From the NCBI RefSeq assembly GCF_014837175.1, contig NZ_JACYFR010000001.1:434001-498000 (forward strand): a DNA stretch of 64,000 nucleotides. Reading direction: 5' to 3'. The position numbers were made by a program, and so were the translations under genes. Source of the DNA: Cellulomonas sp. JH27-2 (GTDB lineage Bacteria > Actinomycetota > Actinomycetes > Actinomycetales > Cellulomonadaceae). The notes below the pieces were generated by a model. It worked only from the letters and a program-made list of their open reading frames with translations, made no database searches and was not told the origin of the DNA. Position 1 is the first letter of the stretch. Every line of letters begins with the position of its first letter. This document shows positions 7,401-15,403 of this stretch, piece after piece.

Positions 7401-8651
7401 GTGCGCCGTCCGATCACCCGCCTGTTCTCCGCCCTCACGCCCGGCGGCGAGCGCAACCTGCTCGACACGCTGCGCCAGGAACGCACGGGCGGCGTCCTGC
7501 TGCTGGTCGGCACCGCGGTCGCGCTGCTGTGGGCCAACCTGCTGCCCGACCTGTACGACTCGGTCTCCGAGACGGTGATCGGGCCGCACGCGCTGCACCT
7601 CGACCTGAGCATCGCCGCGTGGGCCAGCGACGGGCTCCTGGCGATCTTCTTCTTCGTCATCGGGCTCGAGCTCAAGCGCGAGATCGTGGCCGGCGAGCTG
7701 CGCAACCTGTCGACGGCGATCGTGCCGATCGTCGCGGCGGTCGGCGGCATGGTCGCCCCCGCGGCCATCTACACGCTCGTGAACCTGCAGGACGGCGGCG
7801 ACCTGCGCGGGTGGGCAGTGCCGACGGCCACGGACATCGCGTTCGCGGTCAGCGTTCTCGCCATCGTCGGGCGCAGCCTGCCCAACTCCCTGCGTGCGTT
7901 CCTGCTCACGCTGGCCGTGGTCGACGACCTGCTCGCGATCATCGTCATCGCGGTCTTCTTCACCGACGAGGTCTCCTTCGGCCCGTTGCTGGCCGGGCTC
8001 GCCGCCGTCGTCGTCTTCTGGTTCGCCGTCCGCCGCGGCGTCCTGACGCCGTGGCTCCTGGTCCCCTTGGGCGTGACCGCCTGGGCGTTCGTGCACGCGT
8101 CCGGCGTGCACGCGACGATCGCCGGCGTCCTGCTCGGCCTCGTCGTGCCGGCGACACCCGAGGCCACGCAGAGGGCGCTGAGACTGCCCGAGCTGCCCGA
8201 CGACTCGATCGCCGAGCGCATGGAGCACCGCTGGCGGCCCATCTCCGCCGGCTTCGCGGTGCCCGTGTTCGCGGTGTTCGCCGCGGGCATCACGTTCTCG
8301 GCGGGCGTGCTGAGCGACACGGTCCACGACCCCGTCGCACAGGGCACGGCGCTGGGCCTCGTGCTCGGCAAGCCCATCGGCATCCTCGCCGCCACGCTGC
8401 TCGTCGCCGGATTCACGCGGGCGTCCCTGGCGCCCGGTCTGACCTGGGTGGACATCCTCGCGGTCGGCCTGCTGGGCGGGATCGGGTTCACGGTGTCGCT
8501 GCTGGTGGGCGAGCTGGCGTTCGGCTCCGGCAGCGCGCACGACGAGCACATCGTGCTGGCCGTCCTGGTCGCGTCGGCCACCGCGGCGCTCGTCGGCGGG
8601 CTCGCGCTGTGGCAGCGCGACCGGCATCACGCAGCACTCGTCACGAGCTGA
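7401..8651 (+). CDS. nhaA: Na+/H+ antiporter NhaA
   Basis: A 416-residue, 12-helix antiporter exchanging cytoplasmic Na+ (or Li+) for external protons. Family motifs include FFFVIGLELKREIVAGEL, the discontinuous-helix segment ATDIAFAVSVLAIVG with its conserved Asp, and the paired ion-binding aspartates in LAVVDDLLAIIVIAVFF. C-terminal helices include GLLGGIGFTVSLLVGELAF. The GTG start has no strong ribosome site and lies just after a possible structured leader. The gene follows glnR and precedes a hydrolase; it is probably its own unit. Confidence 0.95.
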   Translation: MRRPITRLFSALTPGGERNLLDTLRQERTGGVLLLVGTAVALLWANLLPDLYDSVSETVIGPHALHLDLSIAAWASDGLLAIFFFVIGLELKREIVAGELRNLSTAIVPIVAAVGGMVAPAAIYTLVNLQDGGDLRGWAVPTATDIAFAVSVLAIVGRSLPNSLRAFLLTLAVVDDLLAIIVIAVFFTDEVSFGPLLAGLAAVVVFWFAVRRGVLTPWLLVPLGVTAWAFVHASGVHATIAGVLLGLVVPATPEATQRALRLPELPDDSIAERMEHRWRPISAGFAVPVFAVFAAGITFSAGVLSDTVHDPVAQGTALGLVLGKPIGILAATLLVAGFTRASLAPGLTWVDILAVGLLGGIGFTVSLLVGELAFGSGSAHDEHIVLAVLVASATAALVGGLALWQRDRHHAALVTS

Positions 8652-8691
8652 CGGCGACCGGCGACGCCGAGAACCGGTAGGTTCACACTCG

Positions 8692-9627
8692 ATGAGCACG
8701 GTCGACTCCGCCACGTTGTTGTTCGACGGGCCCTGGCAGCACCGGTTCGTCGCCGCCAACGGCGGCCGCTTCCACGCAGCCGTGGCCGGTCCCGACGACC
8801 GCGACGCGCCGCTCGTGGTGCTGCTCCACGGCGTCCCGCAGCTGTGGTGGGCCTGGCGGCACCAGATCCCCGCGCTCGCAGACGCCGGTTACCGCGTGGC
8901 GGCGTTGGACGTGCGCGGCAGCGGCGGCTCGGACAAGCCACCGCAGGGGTACGACGTCCCGACGCTCGCGTACGACGTCGCGGGCGTCATCCGTTCGCTG
9001 GGCTCGCGCGGTGCGGTCGTCGTCGGGCAGGGCACGGGCGGCGAGATCGCGTGGGCGATGGGCGCGCTGCAGCCCGACGTGACGACGGCCGTCGCCGCGC
9101 TCGCCGCGCCGCACCCGCTGGACCTGCGCGCGCACCCGCACAACGCGTACCGCGCCCGCGCGGCCCGCCTGCTCGCCTACCTGCAGCTCCCGTCCGCGCC
9201 CGAACGCGCGATGGTCGAGGGTTCGCTGGTCGACCGGATGCTCGACGAGTGGGGCGGGAACGCCTGGTGCGACGAGGGCGCCCGGCGGACGTATCACGAC
9301 GCGGCCCGCATCCCGTTCGCGGCGCACTCCCAGCTCCAGCAGCTGCGCTGGTTGGTGCGCTCGCAGCCGCGGATGGACGGGCGACGGTACGTCGCGGGGC
9401 TCGAGGAAGCGACTCCCCGACCGGCACTGCAGATCCACGGCGGCCTCGACGGGCTGCGCTCAGCCGCCCGAGCACCGCTCTCGTCGGCCACTGCGGCCCG
9501 TGTCGCCAGCACGTACCGCTACGAGCTGCTGCCGGACGCCGGCCACTTCCCCGCCGAGCAGGACCCCGCGCGCGTCACCGCGCTGCTGCTGGACTGGCTG
9601 GCGACCGTCGCCCCCGTTCCCGCCTGA
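8692..9627 (+). CDS. Alpha/beta-hydrolase, epoxide-hydrolase-like (EphE-like position), nucleophile apparently lost
   Basis: A 311-residue alpha/beta-hydrolase-fold protein. The oxyanion region VVLLHGVPQLWWAWRHQI and the GSGGSDKPPQGYDVPTL loop are those of epoxide hydrolases/haloalkane dehalogenases. The nucleophile elbow that should read GHDWGG or GxSxG reads VVVGQGTGGEIAW, so neither Asp nor Ser is at the usual nucleophile position. The C-terminal acid and His (YELLPDAGHFPAEQ) remain. By position (ephE, then nth, then crp) it corresponds to mycobacterial Rv3670/EphE. It may be catalytically altered. The gene is convergent with nth, with 4 nt between the stops. Confidence 0.8.
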   Translation: MSTVDSATLLFDGPWQHRFVAANGGRFHAAVAGPDDRDAPLVVLLHGVPQLWWAWRHQIPALADAGYRVAALDVRGSGGSDKPPQGYDVPTLAYDVAGVIRSLGSRGAVVVGQGTGGEIAWAMGALQPDVTTAVAALAAPHPLDLRAHPHNAYRARAARLLAYLQLPSAPERAMVEGSLVDRMLDEWGGNAWCDEGARRTYHDAARIPFAAHSQLQQLRWLVRSQPRMDGRRYVAGLEEATPRPALQIHGGLDGLRSAARAPLSSATAARVASTYRYELLPDAGHFPAEQDPARVTALLLDWLATVAPVPA

Positions 9628-9631
9628 CGGC

Positions 9632-10333
9632 TCACCCCTTCAGCATCGCCGCGGCCTTGACCGGGTCGCGCTCGCCGATGCCCGCCGACGGGCACAGCGC
9701 GGTGATCGGGCACGCACCGCACGCCGGCCGCCGCGCGAAGCACGTACGCCGCCCGTGGAAGATCAGCCGGTGCGACGCCATCGTCCAGTCCTTGCGCGGC
9801 AGCAGCTGACACAGGTCCCTCTCGACGACGAGCGGGTCGTCGCTCGTCGTCAGGCCGAGCCGCGCCGACAGCCGCATGACGTGCGTGTCCGTGGTGATGC
9901 CGGGGACACCGAACGCGTTGCCGAGCACCACGTTGGCCGTCTTGCGCCCCACGCCGGGCAGCTTCACCAGGTCCTCGAGGCGACCGGGCACCTGCCCGCC
10001 GTGCTGCTCGACGAGCGCACGCGACAGTCCCGTGACCGACCGGGCCTTGGCCCGGAAGAAGCCGGTCGGCCGCAGGATCTCCTCGAGGTCGTCGGGCGAC
10101 GCCGCGGCGAGCGAGGCCGCGTCGGGATAGCGCGCGAACAGCACGGGCGTGGTCAGGTTGACGCGCACGTCCGTGGTCTGGGCGGACAGGACGGTGGCGA
10201 CCAGCAGCTCGAAGGGGTCGCGGAAGTCGAGCTCGCAGTGCGCGTCCGGGTACCGCTCGGCGAGCGCGCGGTCGATGCGGCGCGCGCGGCGCGTCCGGGC
10301 GAGGTCGCTCTCAGTTGCCGGCTCGACTGTCAC
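9632..10333 (-). CDS. nth: Endonuclease III (DNA glycosylase/AP lyase)
   Basis: A 233-residue base-excision repair enzyme that removes oxidised pyrimidines. It has the helix-hairpin-helix LPGVGRKTANVVLGNAFG with the catalytic Lys, the catalytic Asp in ITTDTHVMRLSARLG, and the C-terminal [4Fe-4S] cysteine set C-x6-C-x2-C-x5-C in CFARRPACGACPITALC. The start at GTG 10333 (VTVEPATESD) is preferred over the in-frame codon at 10372 because the longer N-terminus has no family counterpart; neither has a strong ribosome site. The gene diverges from the RsiG-like gene. Confidence 0.93.
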   Translation of the reverse strand: MTVEPATESDLARTRRARRIDRALAERYPDAHCELDFRDPFELLVATVLSAQTTDVRVNLTTPVLFARYPDAASLAAASPDDLEEILRPTGFFRAKARSVTGLSRALVEQHGGQVPGRLEDLVKLPGVGRKTANVVLGNAFGVPGITTDTHVMRLSARLGLTTSDDPLVVERDLCQLLPRKDWTMASHRLIFHGRRTCFARRPACGACPITALCPSAGIGERDPVKAAAMLKG

Positions 10334-10404
10334 GAGACGCAGCGTACGTCCGGCCTCCCACATTGCTCCCAAGGGGTGATGCTGCAGGCCATCGGGCGGT
10401 CCGG

Positions 10405-10433
10405 CTCAAGACCTCGCCGGAACTGTCCGAATC
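10405..10433 (+). promoter_or_regulatory. Possible sigma-28 (FliA/WhiG)-type promoter
   Basis: CTCA at 10405-10408, a 17-nt spacer, and TCCGAATC at 10426-10433 resemble the actinobacterial flagellar sigma consensus CTCA-N15-17-GCCGATAA: the -35 element is complete and the CCGA core of the -10 is present. It is 28 nt before the ATG of the small RsiG-like gene, an appropriate distance. The -10 match is partial, so this is tentative. Confidence 0.4.
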
Positions 10434-10461
10434 GGGATGCAGACCCCAGGAGGCTTCTTCC

Positions 10462-10869
10462 ATGAGTCCACTCGTCGCGCGCAACGTCCGCGACCTGCGT
10501 CTCGACCGTCGTGCCCTGCGCGCCGAGCAGGCCCGAGTGGGCTGGTGGCGCCGGTTGGTCAAGGCACGCATGGACCTGGCCGTCGCGGCCGCCGCTCAGC
10601 CCCAGCCGCTGGGCGAGGGCATTGCGTTCCACCTGCCGCTGGAGGTCGGTCTCGACGTGCCGCGTCCGAGCCAGCTCGGCGAGGTCCTCGGGGGCGACTC
10701 CCACGTGGACAGGCTCACCGACCTGCGGGCGCTGGACGCTCAGCTCGCCCGGTACGAGGCGGGCGTCCAGGAGGCGCTGCGGACGGCGACCGACCGCCTC
10801 ATCGGCAGCCTGGCGACGGACCCGGCGGCGACCGCGGCGTGGCTGACACAGCCGCTGAGCCGCGGCTGA
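10462..10869 (+). CDS. RsiG-like small helical protein (possible sigma-factor antagonist)
   Basis: A 135-residue, mostly helical soluble protein with an AGGAGG ribosome site. Helix 1 contains RAEQARVGWWRRLVKARMDL, which lines up with the helix of Streptomyces RsiG, the c-di-GMP-dependent anti-sigma factor of WhiG (motif E-x3-S-x2-R-x3-Q-x3-D). Here the positions read Q, G, R, K, D, so the ligand motif is degenerate. A second helix (LDAQLARYEAGVQEALRTA) follows a linker. A sigma-28-like promoter lies upstream. The homology is by pattern only; the alternative is an unrelated conserved actinobacterial protein. It sits between nth and crp. Confidence 0.5.
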   Translation: MSPLVARNVRDLRLDRRALRAEQARVGWWRRLVKARMDLAVAAAAQPQPLGEGIAFHLPLEVGLDVPRPSQLGEVLGGDSHVDRLTDLRALDAQLARYEAGVQEALRTATDRLIGSLATDPAATAAWLTQPLSRG

Positions 10870-11012
10870 CACCCTTGATGGGGCAGACTGGTCCTCGGAC
10901 GTCCCGCTGACCAGCGAGAAGTCCGGCAGAGCACCGCCCCGGCCACCGGCCCCGTGCGGTCGGTGAGGACGCCGTCACGCGAGCGCGGACGGCTGGGAAG
11001 GTGAGGTTCATC

Positions 11013-11690
11013 GTGGCAGACGACATCGCGCTGGCCGCCCCGCTGTTCGCCGGGCTCGAGCCGGAGGCCGCGGCGCTGCTCGTCGCGACGATGAAGCCGA
11101 TCGAGCTGACGCGCGGGGACGTGCTGTTCCACGAGGGCGAGCCGGGCGACCGGCTCTACGTCGTGCGCGACGGCAAGATCAAGCTGGGCCGCCGGTCCAG
11201 CGACGGCCGCGAGAACCTGCTCGCCGTGCTCGGTCCGGGCGAGATGTTCGGCGAGCTGTCGCTGTTCGACCCGGGCCCCCGCACCGCCACCGCGAGCGTC
11301 GTGGCCGACGCCGTGGTCCTCGAGCTCGGGCACAGCGAGCTCGTCGGCTGGCTGCAGGAGCGGCCCGCCGTCGCGCAGCAGCTGCTGCAGGCGTTGGCCC
11401 GCCGCCTGCGCCGCACCAACGAGGCGCTGGCGGACCTGGTGTTCTCCGACGTCCCCGGCCGCGTCGCCAAGGCGCTGCTCGACCTGTCCACCCGGTTCGG
11501 AGAGACGGTCGACGAGGGCATCCGCGTGGCTCACGACCTCACGCAGGAGGAGCTCGCGCAGCTCGTCGGGGCGTCGCGCGAGACCGTCAACAAGGCACTG
11601 GCCGACTTCGCCGCCCGCGGCTGGGTGCGCCGCGAGGGTCGTGCCGTCGTCCTGCTGGACGTCGACCGCCTGGAGCGCCGCGCCCGCTGA
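11013..11690 (+). CDS. crp: Crp/Fnr-family cAMP receptor protein
   Basis: A 225-residue regulator very close in pattern to M. tuberculosis Crp. The cyclic-nucleotide-binding fold carries GEPGDRLYVVRDGKIKLGRR and the phosphate-binding cassette FGELSLFDPGPRTATAS. The C-terminal helix-turn-helix reads LTQEELAQLVGASRETVNKA. GTG at 11013 is preferred over GTG at 11001 because GGGAAGGTGAGG forms a ribosome site upstream and because the length then matches the family. Position between nth and RidA/whiB4 matches mycobacterial gene order. It likely controls carbon-source genes in response to cAMP. Confidence 0.93.
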   Translation: MADDIALAAPLFAGLEPEAAALLVATMKPIELTRGDVLFHEGEPGDRLYVVRDGKIKLGRRSSDGRENLLAVLGPGEMFGELSLFDPGPRTATASVVADAVVLELGHSELVGWLQERPAVAQQLLQALARRLRRTNEALADLVFSDVPGRVAKALLDLSTRFGETVDEGIRVAHDLTQEELAQLVGASRETVNKALADFAARGWVRREGRAVVLLDVDRLERRAR

Positions 11691-11698
11691 CTCGTCGC

Positions 11699-12184
11699 TC
11701 AGGCCGTCTCGACGACGATCTCGACCTCGACCGGCGAGTCCAGCGGGAGGACCGCGACGCCGACCGCCGACCGCGCGTGCACGCCGGCCGCGCCGAGGAC
11801 GTCGTGCAGCAGGGTGCTGGCGCCGTTGACCACGCCGGGCTGGCCGGTGAACGACGGGTCGCTCGCGACGAAGCCGACGACCTTGACGACGCGCACGATC
11901 CGGTCGAGCGCGGCGGCGCCCGACGGGCCGCCCTCGGACTCGATGAGCGCCGCGACGGCCGCGAGGGCGTTCAGGGCGCAGGTGCGGGCCAGCGCCTGGG
12001 CCTCGTCGGGCGTGACGTCCGCGCCCACCTTGCCCGTGGTGCCCAGCGAGCCCGCGACGAACGGCAGCTGACCGCTGGTGTGGACGTGCACGCCGGTCCG
12101 CACCGCCGGCACGTACGCCGCGACGGGCGCGGCGGCCGCGGGCAGCTCGAGACCGAGGCCGGCGAGCCGCTCGGCCGCGGACAT
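11699..12184 (-). CDS. RidA/YjgF/Rv3678c-like protein
   Basis: A 161-residue protein of the RidA superfamily (enamine/imine deaminases). It has the core strands AAYVPAVRTGVHVHTSGQLP, the loop LARTCALNALAAVAALI, and a C-terminal SAVGVAVLPLDSPVEVEIV strand. In this subgroup the arginine used by canonical RidA is replaced near the SAVGVAVLP segment, so deaminase activity is not assured. The start ATG overlaps the stop of the upstream 53-residue gene by one base (TGATG), indicating coupling. Synteny with mycobacterial Rv3678c supports orthology. Confidence 0.85.
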   Translation of the reverse strand: MSAAERLAGLGLELPAAAAPVAAYVPAVRTGVHVHTSGQLPFVAGSLGTTGKVGADVTPDEAQALARTCALNALAAVAALIESEGGPSGAAALDRIVRVVKVVGFVASDPSFTGQPGVVNGASTLLHDVLGAAGVHARSAVGVAVLPLDSPVEVEIVVETA

Positions 12185-12345
12185 CAGGCCTGCTTCGGGC
12201 GCTTGAGGTAGGCGACGAGGCCCGCGTCGGGTCCCTGCACCACCTGGACGAGCTCCCAGCCGTCTGCGCCCCACTGGTCCAGGATCGCCTTGGTGGCGTG
12301 GATGATGAGCGGAATGGTCGCGTACTCCCACTGCTGCTGTGCCAT
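12184..12345 (-). CDS. DUF4177-type small protein, 53 residues
   Basis: A small protein beginning MAQQQWEYATIPLIIHATKA and continuing through WGADGWELVQVV to LKRPKQA. The WEYxxxPL...LNxxGxxGWELV pattern is that of DUF4177 proteins. Its stop overlaps the ATG of the RidA-like gene, and the two are an operon. A similarly sized gene occupies this position in mycobacteria (Rv3678A). Function unknown. Confidence 0.85.
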   Translation of the reverse strand: MAQQQWEYATIPLIIHATKAILDQWGADGWELVQVVQGPDAGLVAYLKRPKQA

Positions 12346-12393
12346 GGCGTCACCCTAGTGCCGCGGGCCGCCGGTCCGCTCCGGCCGGTCCGC

Positions 12394-12693
12394 TCAGGTG
12401 GTCACGAGTGCCGGCGATCCCTGCGTCACCAGCTCGGAGCGCCACGACCGCACCTCGGGCCGACGACGCAGCAGAGCGCGGCGCTCCCGCTCGGTCATGC
12501 CGCCCCACACACCGAAGTCCATCTTGTTGTCGAGCGCGTCGGCCAGGCACTCGAGGCGCACGGGGCACGTCAGGCACACGGCCCGGGCCTCCCGCTGCGC
12601 GTTGCCCTCGACGAACAAGGCCTCGGGGTTGATCGCCCCCTTGCCGCACGCGGCCTCGGCCGTCCAGTGACCGTCGAACTGTCCGTCGACCAT
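12394..12693 (-). CDS. whiB4: WhiB-family [4Fe-4S] transcription regulator, WhiB4/WblA type
   Basis: A 99-residue WhiB-like protein. The four cluster cysteines are C16, C40, C43 and C49 (C-x23-C-x2-C-x5-C). The turn GVWGG lies in DNKMDFGVWGGMTERERRAL, followed by a basic DNA-binding tail RRRPEVRSW. The DALDNK...FGVWGGMTER...PEV.SW pattern is that of mycobacterial WhiB4 and Streptomyces WblA, redox-responsive regulators of oxidative-stress and developmental genes. The next gene over, divergently, is the PASTA-containing PBP, as in mycobacteria. Symbol given by motif plus synteny. Confidence 0.88.
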   Translation of the reverse strand: MVDGQFDGHWTAEAACGKGAINPEALFVEGNAQREARAVCLTCPVRLECLADALDNKMDFGVWGGMTERERRALLRRRPEVRSWRSELVTQGSPALVTT

Positions 12694-12746
12694 GCCGACT
12701 TCCTCTCCCCCTGCCCCGGAACACCGGTGCGACGTGGCCGCACGGT

Positions 12747-12774
12747 CTTCCTCGTAACGTGCTGCACGAGGAAG
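12747..12774. promoter_or_regulatory. 9-bp inverted repeat in the whiB4-ponA2 intergenic region
   Basis: CTTCCTCGT (12747-12755) and ACGAGGAAG (12766-12774) are perfect inverted copies separated by 10 nt. The site is 54-81 bp before the whiB4 start codon and far from ponA2, so it is a candidate operator for whiB4, possibly autoregulatory. It could also fold as an RNA hairpin in the leader. The rest of the 238-nt intergenic region shows no clear promoter hexamers. Confidence 0.5.
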
Positions 12775-12931
12775 GTATTGGTCGGACGTTGACCATGGCT
12801 AGACCCCGTTCGGGTCATTTCGTCTGCTGGACCCGCGGGCGAAGCGCCGGGCGTGTGCAGGTCCGGTGGAGGTCGATGTTCGTCGGGCGAAACCTGGGAG
12901 ACGACACAGCACCCCCGACTAACCTGACGGC

Positions 12932-15403
12932 ATGCCGAACCCTGCACGCTCCCGTGGACGCAAGGTCAACGCCGGTCAGGCGTTGGCCCTCCTGCTGTCC
13001 TTCGTCCTGGTCGCCGTGGTCGGTGGCGTGCTCGCGGCGGGCCTGATCCTGCCGGGTGCGGCCGTCGCCAAGGGCGTCACCAACATGACGACGGAGACGT
13101 TCGACGAGCTGCCGACGGAGCTCGCGGAGAGCTCGCTGCCGCAGAAGTCGACGATCCTGGCGGCCGACGGCAAGACCGTGCTGGCGACGTTCTACGACGA
13201 GGATCGTGAGGTCGTCGGCATCGACGACATCGCGCCGATCATGCAGGACGCGGTAATCGCGACCGAGGACAAGCGCTTCTACGAGCACGCCGGCATCGAC
13301 CCGACGGGCATGCTGCGCGCCGCCGCCAAGGGCGCGCTGAGCGACTCGAAGGAGGGTGCCTCGACCCTGACGCAGCAGTACATCAAGAACGTGCTGATCG
13401 AGCAGGCGCTCAACAAGCCGACGGAGGCCGAGCGCAAGGCCGCGCTCGAGGACGCGCGCGGCGCTGACGGCACCGAGGGCGTGGCGCGCAAGCTGCGCGA
13501 GGCCAAGCTGGCGATCTCCCTCGAGCAGAAGTGGTCCAAGAAGGAGATCCTCGAGAAGTACCTCAACATCGCCCAGTTCGGCATCAACCTCTACGGCGTC
13601 GAGACGGCCGCGCAGAAGTACTTCAGCACGTCGGCCAAGAAGCTGAACTACCTGCAGGCCGCGACCATCGCCGGCATCACGCGCTCGCCCACTGCGTGGG
13701 ATCCCACGCGCAACCCCAAGGACTCGCAGGATCGCCGCGACACCGTCCTCAAGCTCATGGAGCAGCAGGGATACATCACGACCGCTGAGTACGACAAGGG
13801 CATCGCGACGCCGCTCAAGGACACCCTCAAGGTCCAGACCTCAACCCGCGGGTGCATGGCCTCCGCATCCGCCGTCGCCGGCTCGGGCTTCTTCTGCGAC
13901 TACGTCACCAAGGTGGTCGCAAACGACATGAAGTCGCTCGGCAAGACACGAGCCGACCGGCTTGCCGCGCTCAACCGCGGGGGCCTGACGATCAAGACGA
14001 CGATCATTCCGAAGGAGCAGAAGGCCGCGGACAAGCAGGTCAAGAAGGGCGTCCCCGTCAAGGACAAGACGGGTATCGGTTCGTCGATCGTGGTCGTGGA
14101 GCCCGGCACGGGCAAAATCACCGCGATGGCGGAGAACCGGGTCTACAACAACACGAGTGAGCACGGCAAGCGTGAGACCGCAGTCAACTGGAACGCTGAC
14201 AACGAGTACGGCAGCGCATCAGGCTTCCCGCCAGGCTCGACCTTCAAGCCGTTCACGCTTCTCCAGTGGCTCAAGGACGGTCACAGTCTGAACGACCGGA
14301 TCGACGGTCGTCTGCGCAAGGACTACAACACCGACCAGTTCACCGCCTGCGGCGCCAAGCTTCCCTCGAGCAAGTGGAACCTGCACAACTCGGAGGGGCA
14401 GGGCGGGTTCATGACCGTTCAAGACGCGACCAAGAACTCCGTCAACAGCGGTTACGCCGAGATGGGTAAGCAGCTCGACCTCTGCGACATCATGAAGGGC
14501 GCCAGCGAGCTCGGTGTGCACAAGGCCGGTGGCGCAGCCGGCACTGGCGACTTCGACCCGTTCCCCGCCAACATCATCGGATCACAGTCGGTCGCGCCGC
14601 TCACCATGGCCAACGCTTTCGCAGCCTTCGCTTCTGGCGGCATCTACTGCGACCCCATCGCGATCAGCACGGTCACGAACGCGTCCGGCAAGAAGTTCAA
14701 GGTGCCGTCCGCCAACTGTCACCGCGAGCTCGAGTCTCGCATCGCCAACGCGATGAACGAGGGCCTGAGCCACGTGTGGGAGGGCACCGCGAAGGGCGTC
14801 GCAAAGCCCTCGTTTGCGACCGCGGGCAAGACGGGCACCACGAGCGAGAACGAGGACACCTGGTTCGTCGGCTACACCCCAGCACGTTCCGCCGCCGTAT
14901 GGGTCGGCTACCCGAACGAGTTCAAGCCGATGAAGGACGTGACGGTGGCCGGCACCTACATCCGCCGCATGTATGGGTCGTCGATCGCCGCCCCCACCTG
15001 GTCTCGCTTCATGACCAGCATCCGCAAGGGCGAAGACAACCCCGACTTCACCAAGGCAGGTTCGGACGAGCTGTACGGGAAGAAGGTCTACGTCCCTTAC
15101 GTCGTTGGCCGCTCGGCGGGCGACGCGAAGGCGATCCTTGAGAGTGCCGGGTTCAAGGTGAGCATCGACACGACCCCCGTGGCGTCCGACAAGCCCGCAG
15201 GGACCGTGGCGTCGCAGAGCCCGTCAGGCTCCGCACCCAAGAACACGTACATCTCGCTGCAGATCTCCGACGGCTCGCAGGTCAAGCCGCCGGAGAACCA
15301 GGACCAGAACAACCAGGACGGCCAGAACCAGAACCCGAAGCCGGGCCAGAACGACGGCGGCAAGGGGAACGGCAAGGACAAGGGCGGCCCCGGCAAGCGA
15401 TGA
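12932..15403 (+). CDS. ponA2: Bifunctional class A penicillin-binding protein with PASTA domain (PonA2-like)
   Basis: An 823-residue peptidoglycan synthase. A cytoplasmic basic start and one membrane helix (residues 16-42) lead to a GT51 transglycosylase domain with catalytic E112 in ATEDKRFYEHAGID. The transpeptidase domain has the SxxK serine at S436 (GSTFKPF), S503-V-N505, and K633-TGT. One PASTA domain follows (about residues 712-778, starting VPYVVGRSAGDAK), and a Gln/Asn/Gly/Lys-rich tail ends the protein. All catalytic motifs are intact. Position after whiB4 and before the phosphoesterase matches PonA2 of mycobacteria. The stop overlaps the next start (ATGA). Confidence 0.95.
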   Translation: MPNPARSRGRKVNAGQALALLLSFVLVAVVGGVLAAGLILPGAAVAKGVTNMTTETFDELPTELAESSLPQKSTILAADGKTVLATFYDEDREVVGIDDIAPIMQDAVIATEDKRFYEHAGIDPTGMLRAAAKGALSDSKEGASTLTQQYIKNVLIEQALNKPTEAERKAALEDARGADGTEGVARKLREAKLAISLEQKWSKKEILEKYLNIAQFGINLYGVETAAQKYFSTSAKKLNYLQAATIAGITRSPTAWDPTRNPKDSQDRRDTVLKLMEQQGYITTAEYDKGIATPLKDTLKVQTSTRGCMASASAVAGSGFFCDYVTKVVANDMKSLGKTRADRLAALNRGGLTIKTTIIPKEQKAADKQVKKGVPVKDKTGIGSSIVVVEPGTGKITAMAENRVYNNTSEHGKRETAVNWNADNEYGSASGFPPGSTFKPFTLLQWLKDGHSLNDRIDGRLRKDYNTDQFTACGAKLPSSKWNLHNSEGQGGFMTVQDATKNSVNSGYAEMGKQLDLCDIMKGASELGVHKAGGAAGTGDFDPFPANIIGSQSVAPLTMANAFAAFASGGIYCDPIAISTVTNASGKKFKVPSANCHRELESRIANAMNEGLSHVWEGTAKGVAKPSFATAGKTGTTSENEDTWFVGYTPARSAAVWVGYPNEFKPMKDVTVAGTYIRRMYGSSIAAPTWSRFMTSIRKGEDNPDFTKAGSDELYGKKVYVPYVVGRSAGDAKAILESAGFKVSIDTTPVASDKPAGTVASQSPSGSAPKNTYISLQISDGSQVKPPENQDQNNQDGQNQNPKPGQNDGGKGNGKDKGGPGKR

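Noticed and set aside
6459..8759. A 766-codon minus-strand frame over glnR and nhaA
   Set aside because: It is antisense to two clearly identified genes, with a highly charged composition typical of shadow frames in G+C-rich DNA.
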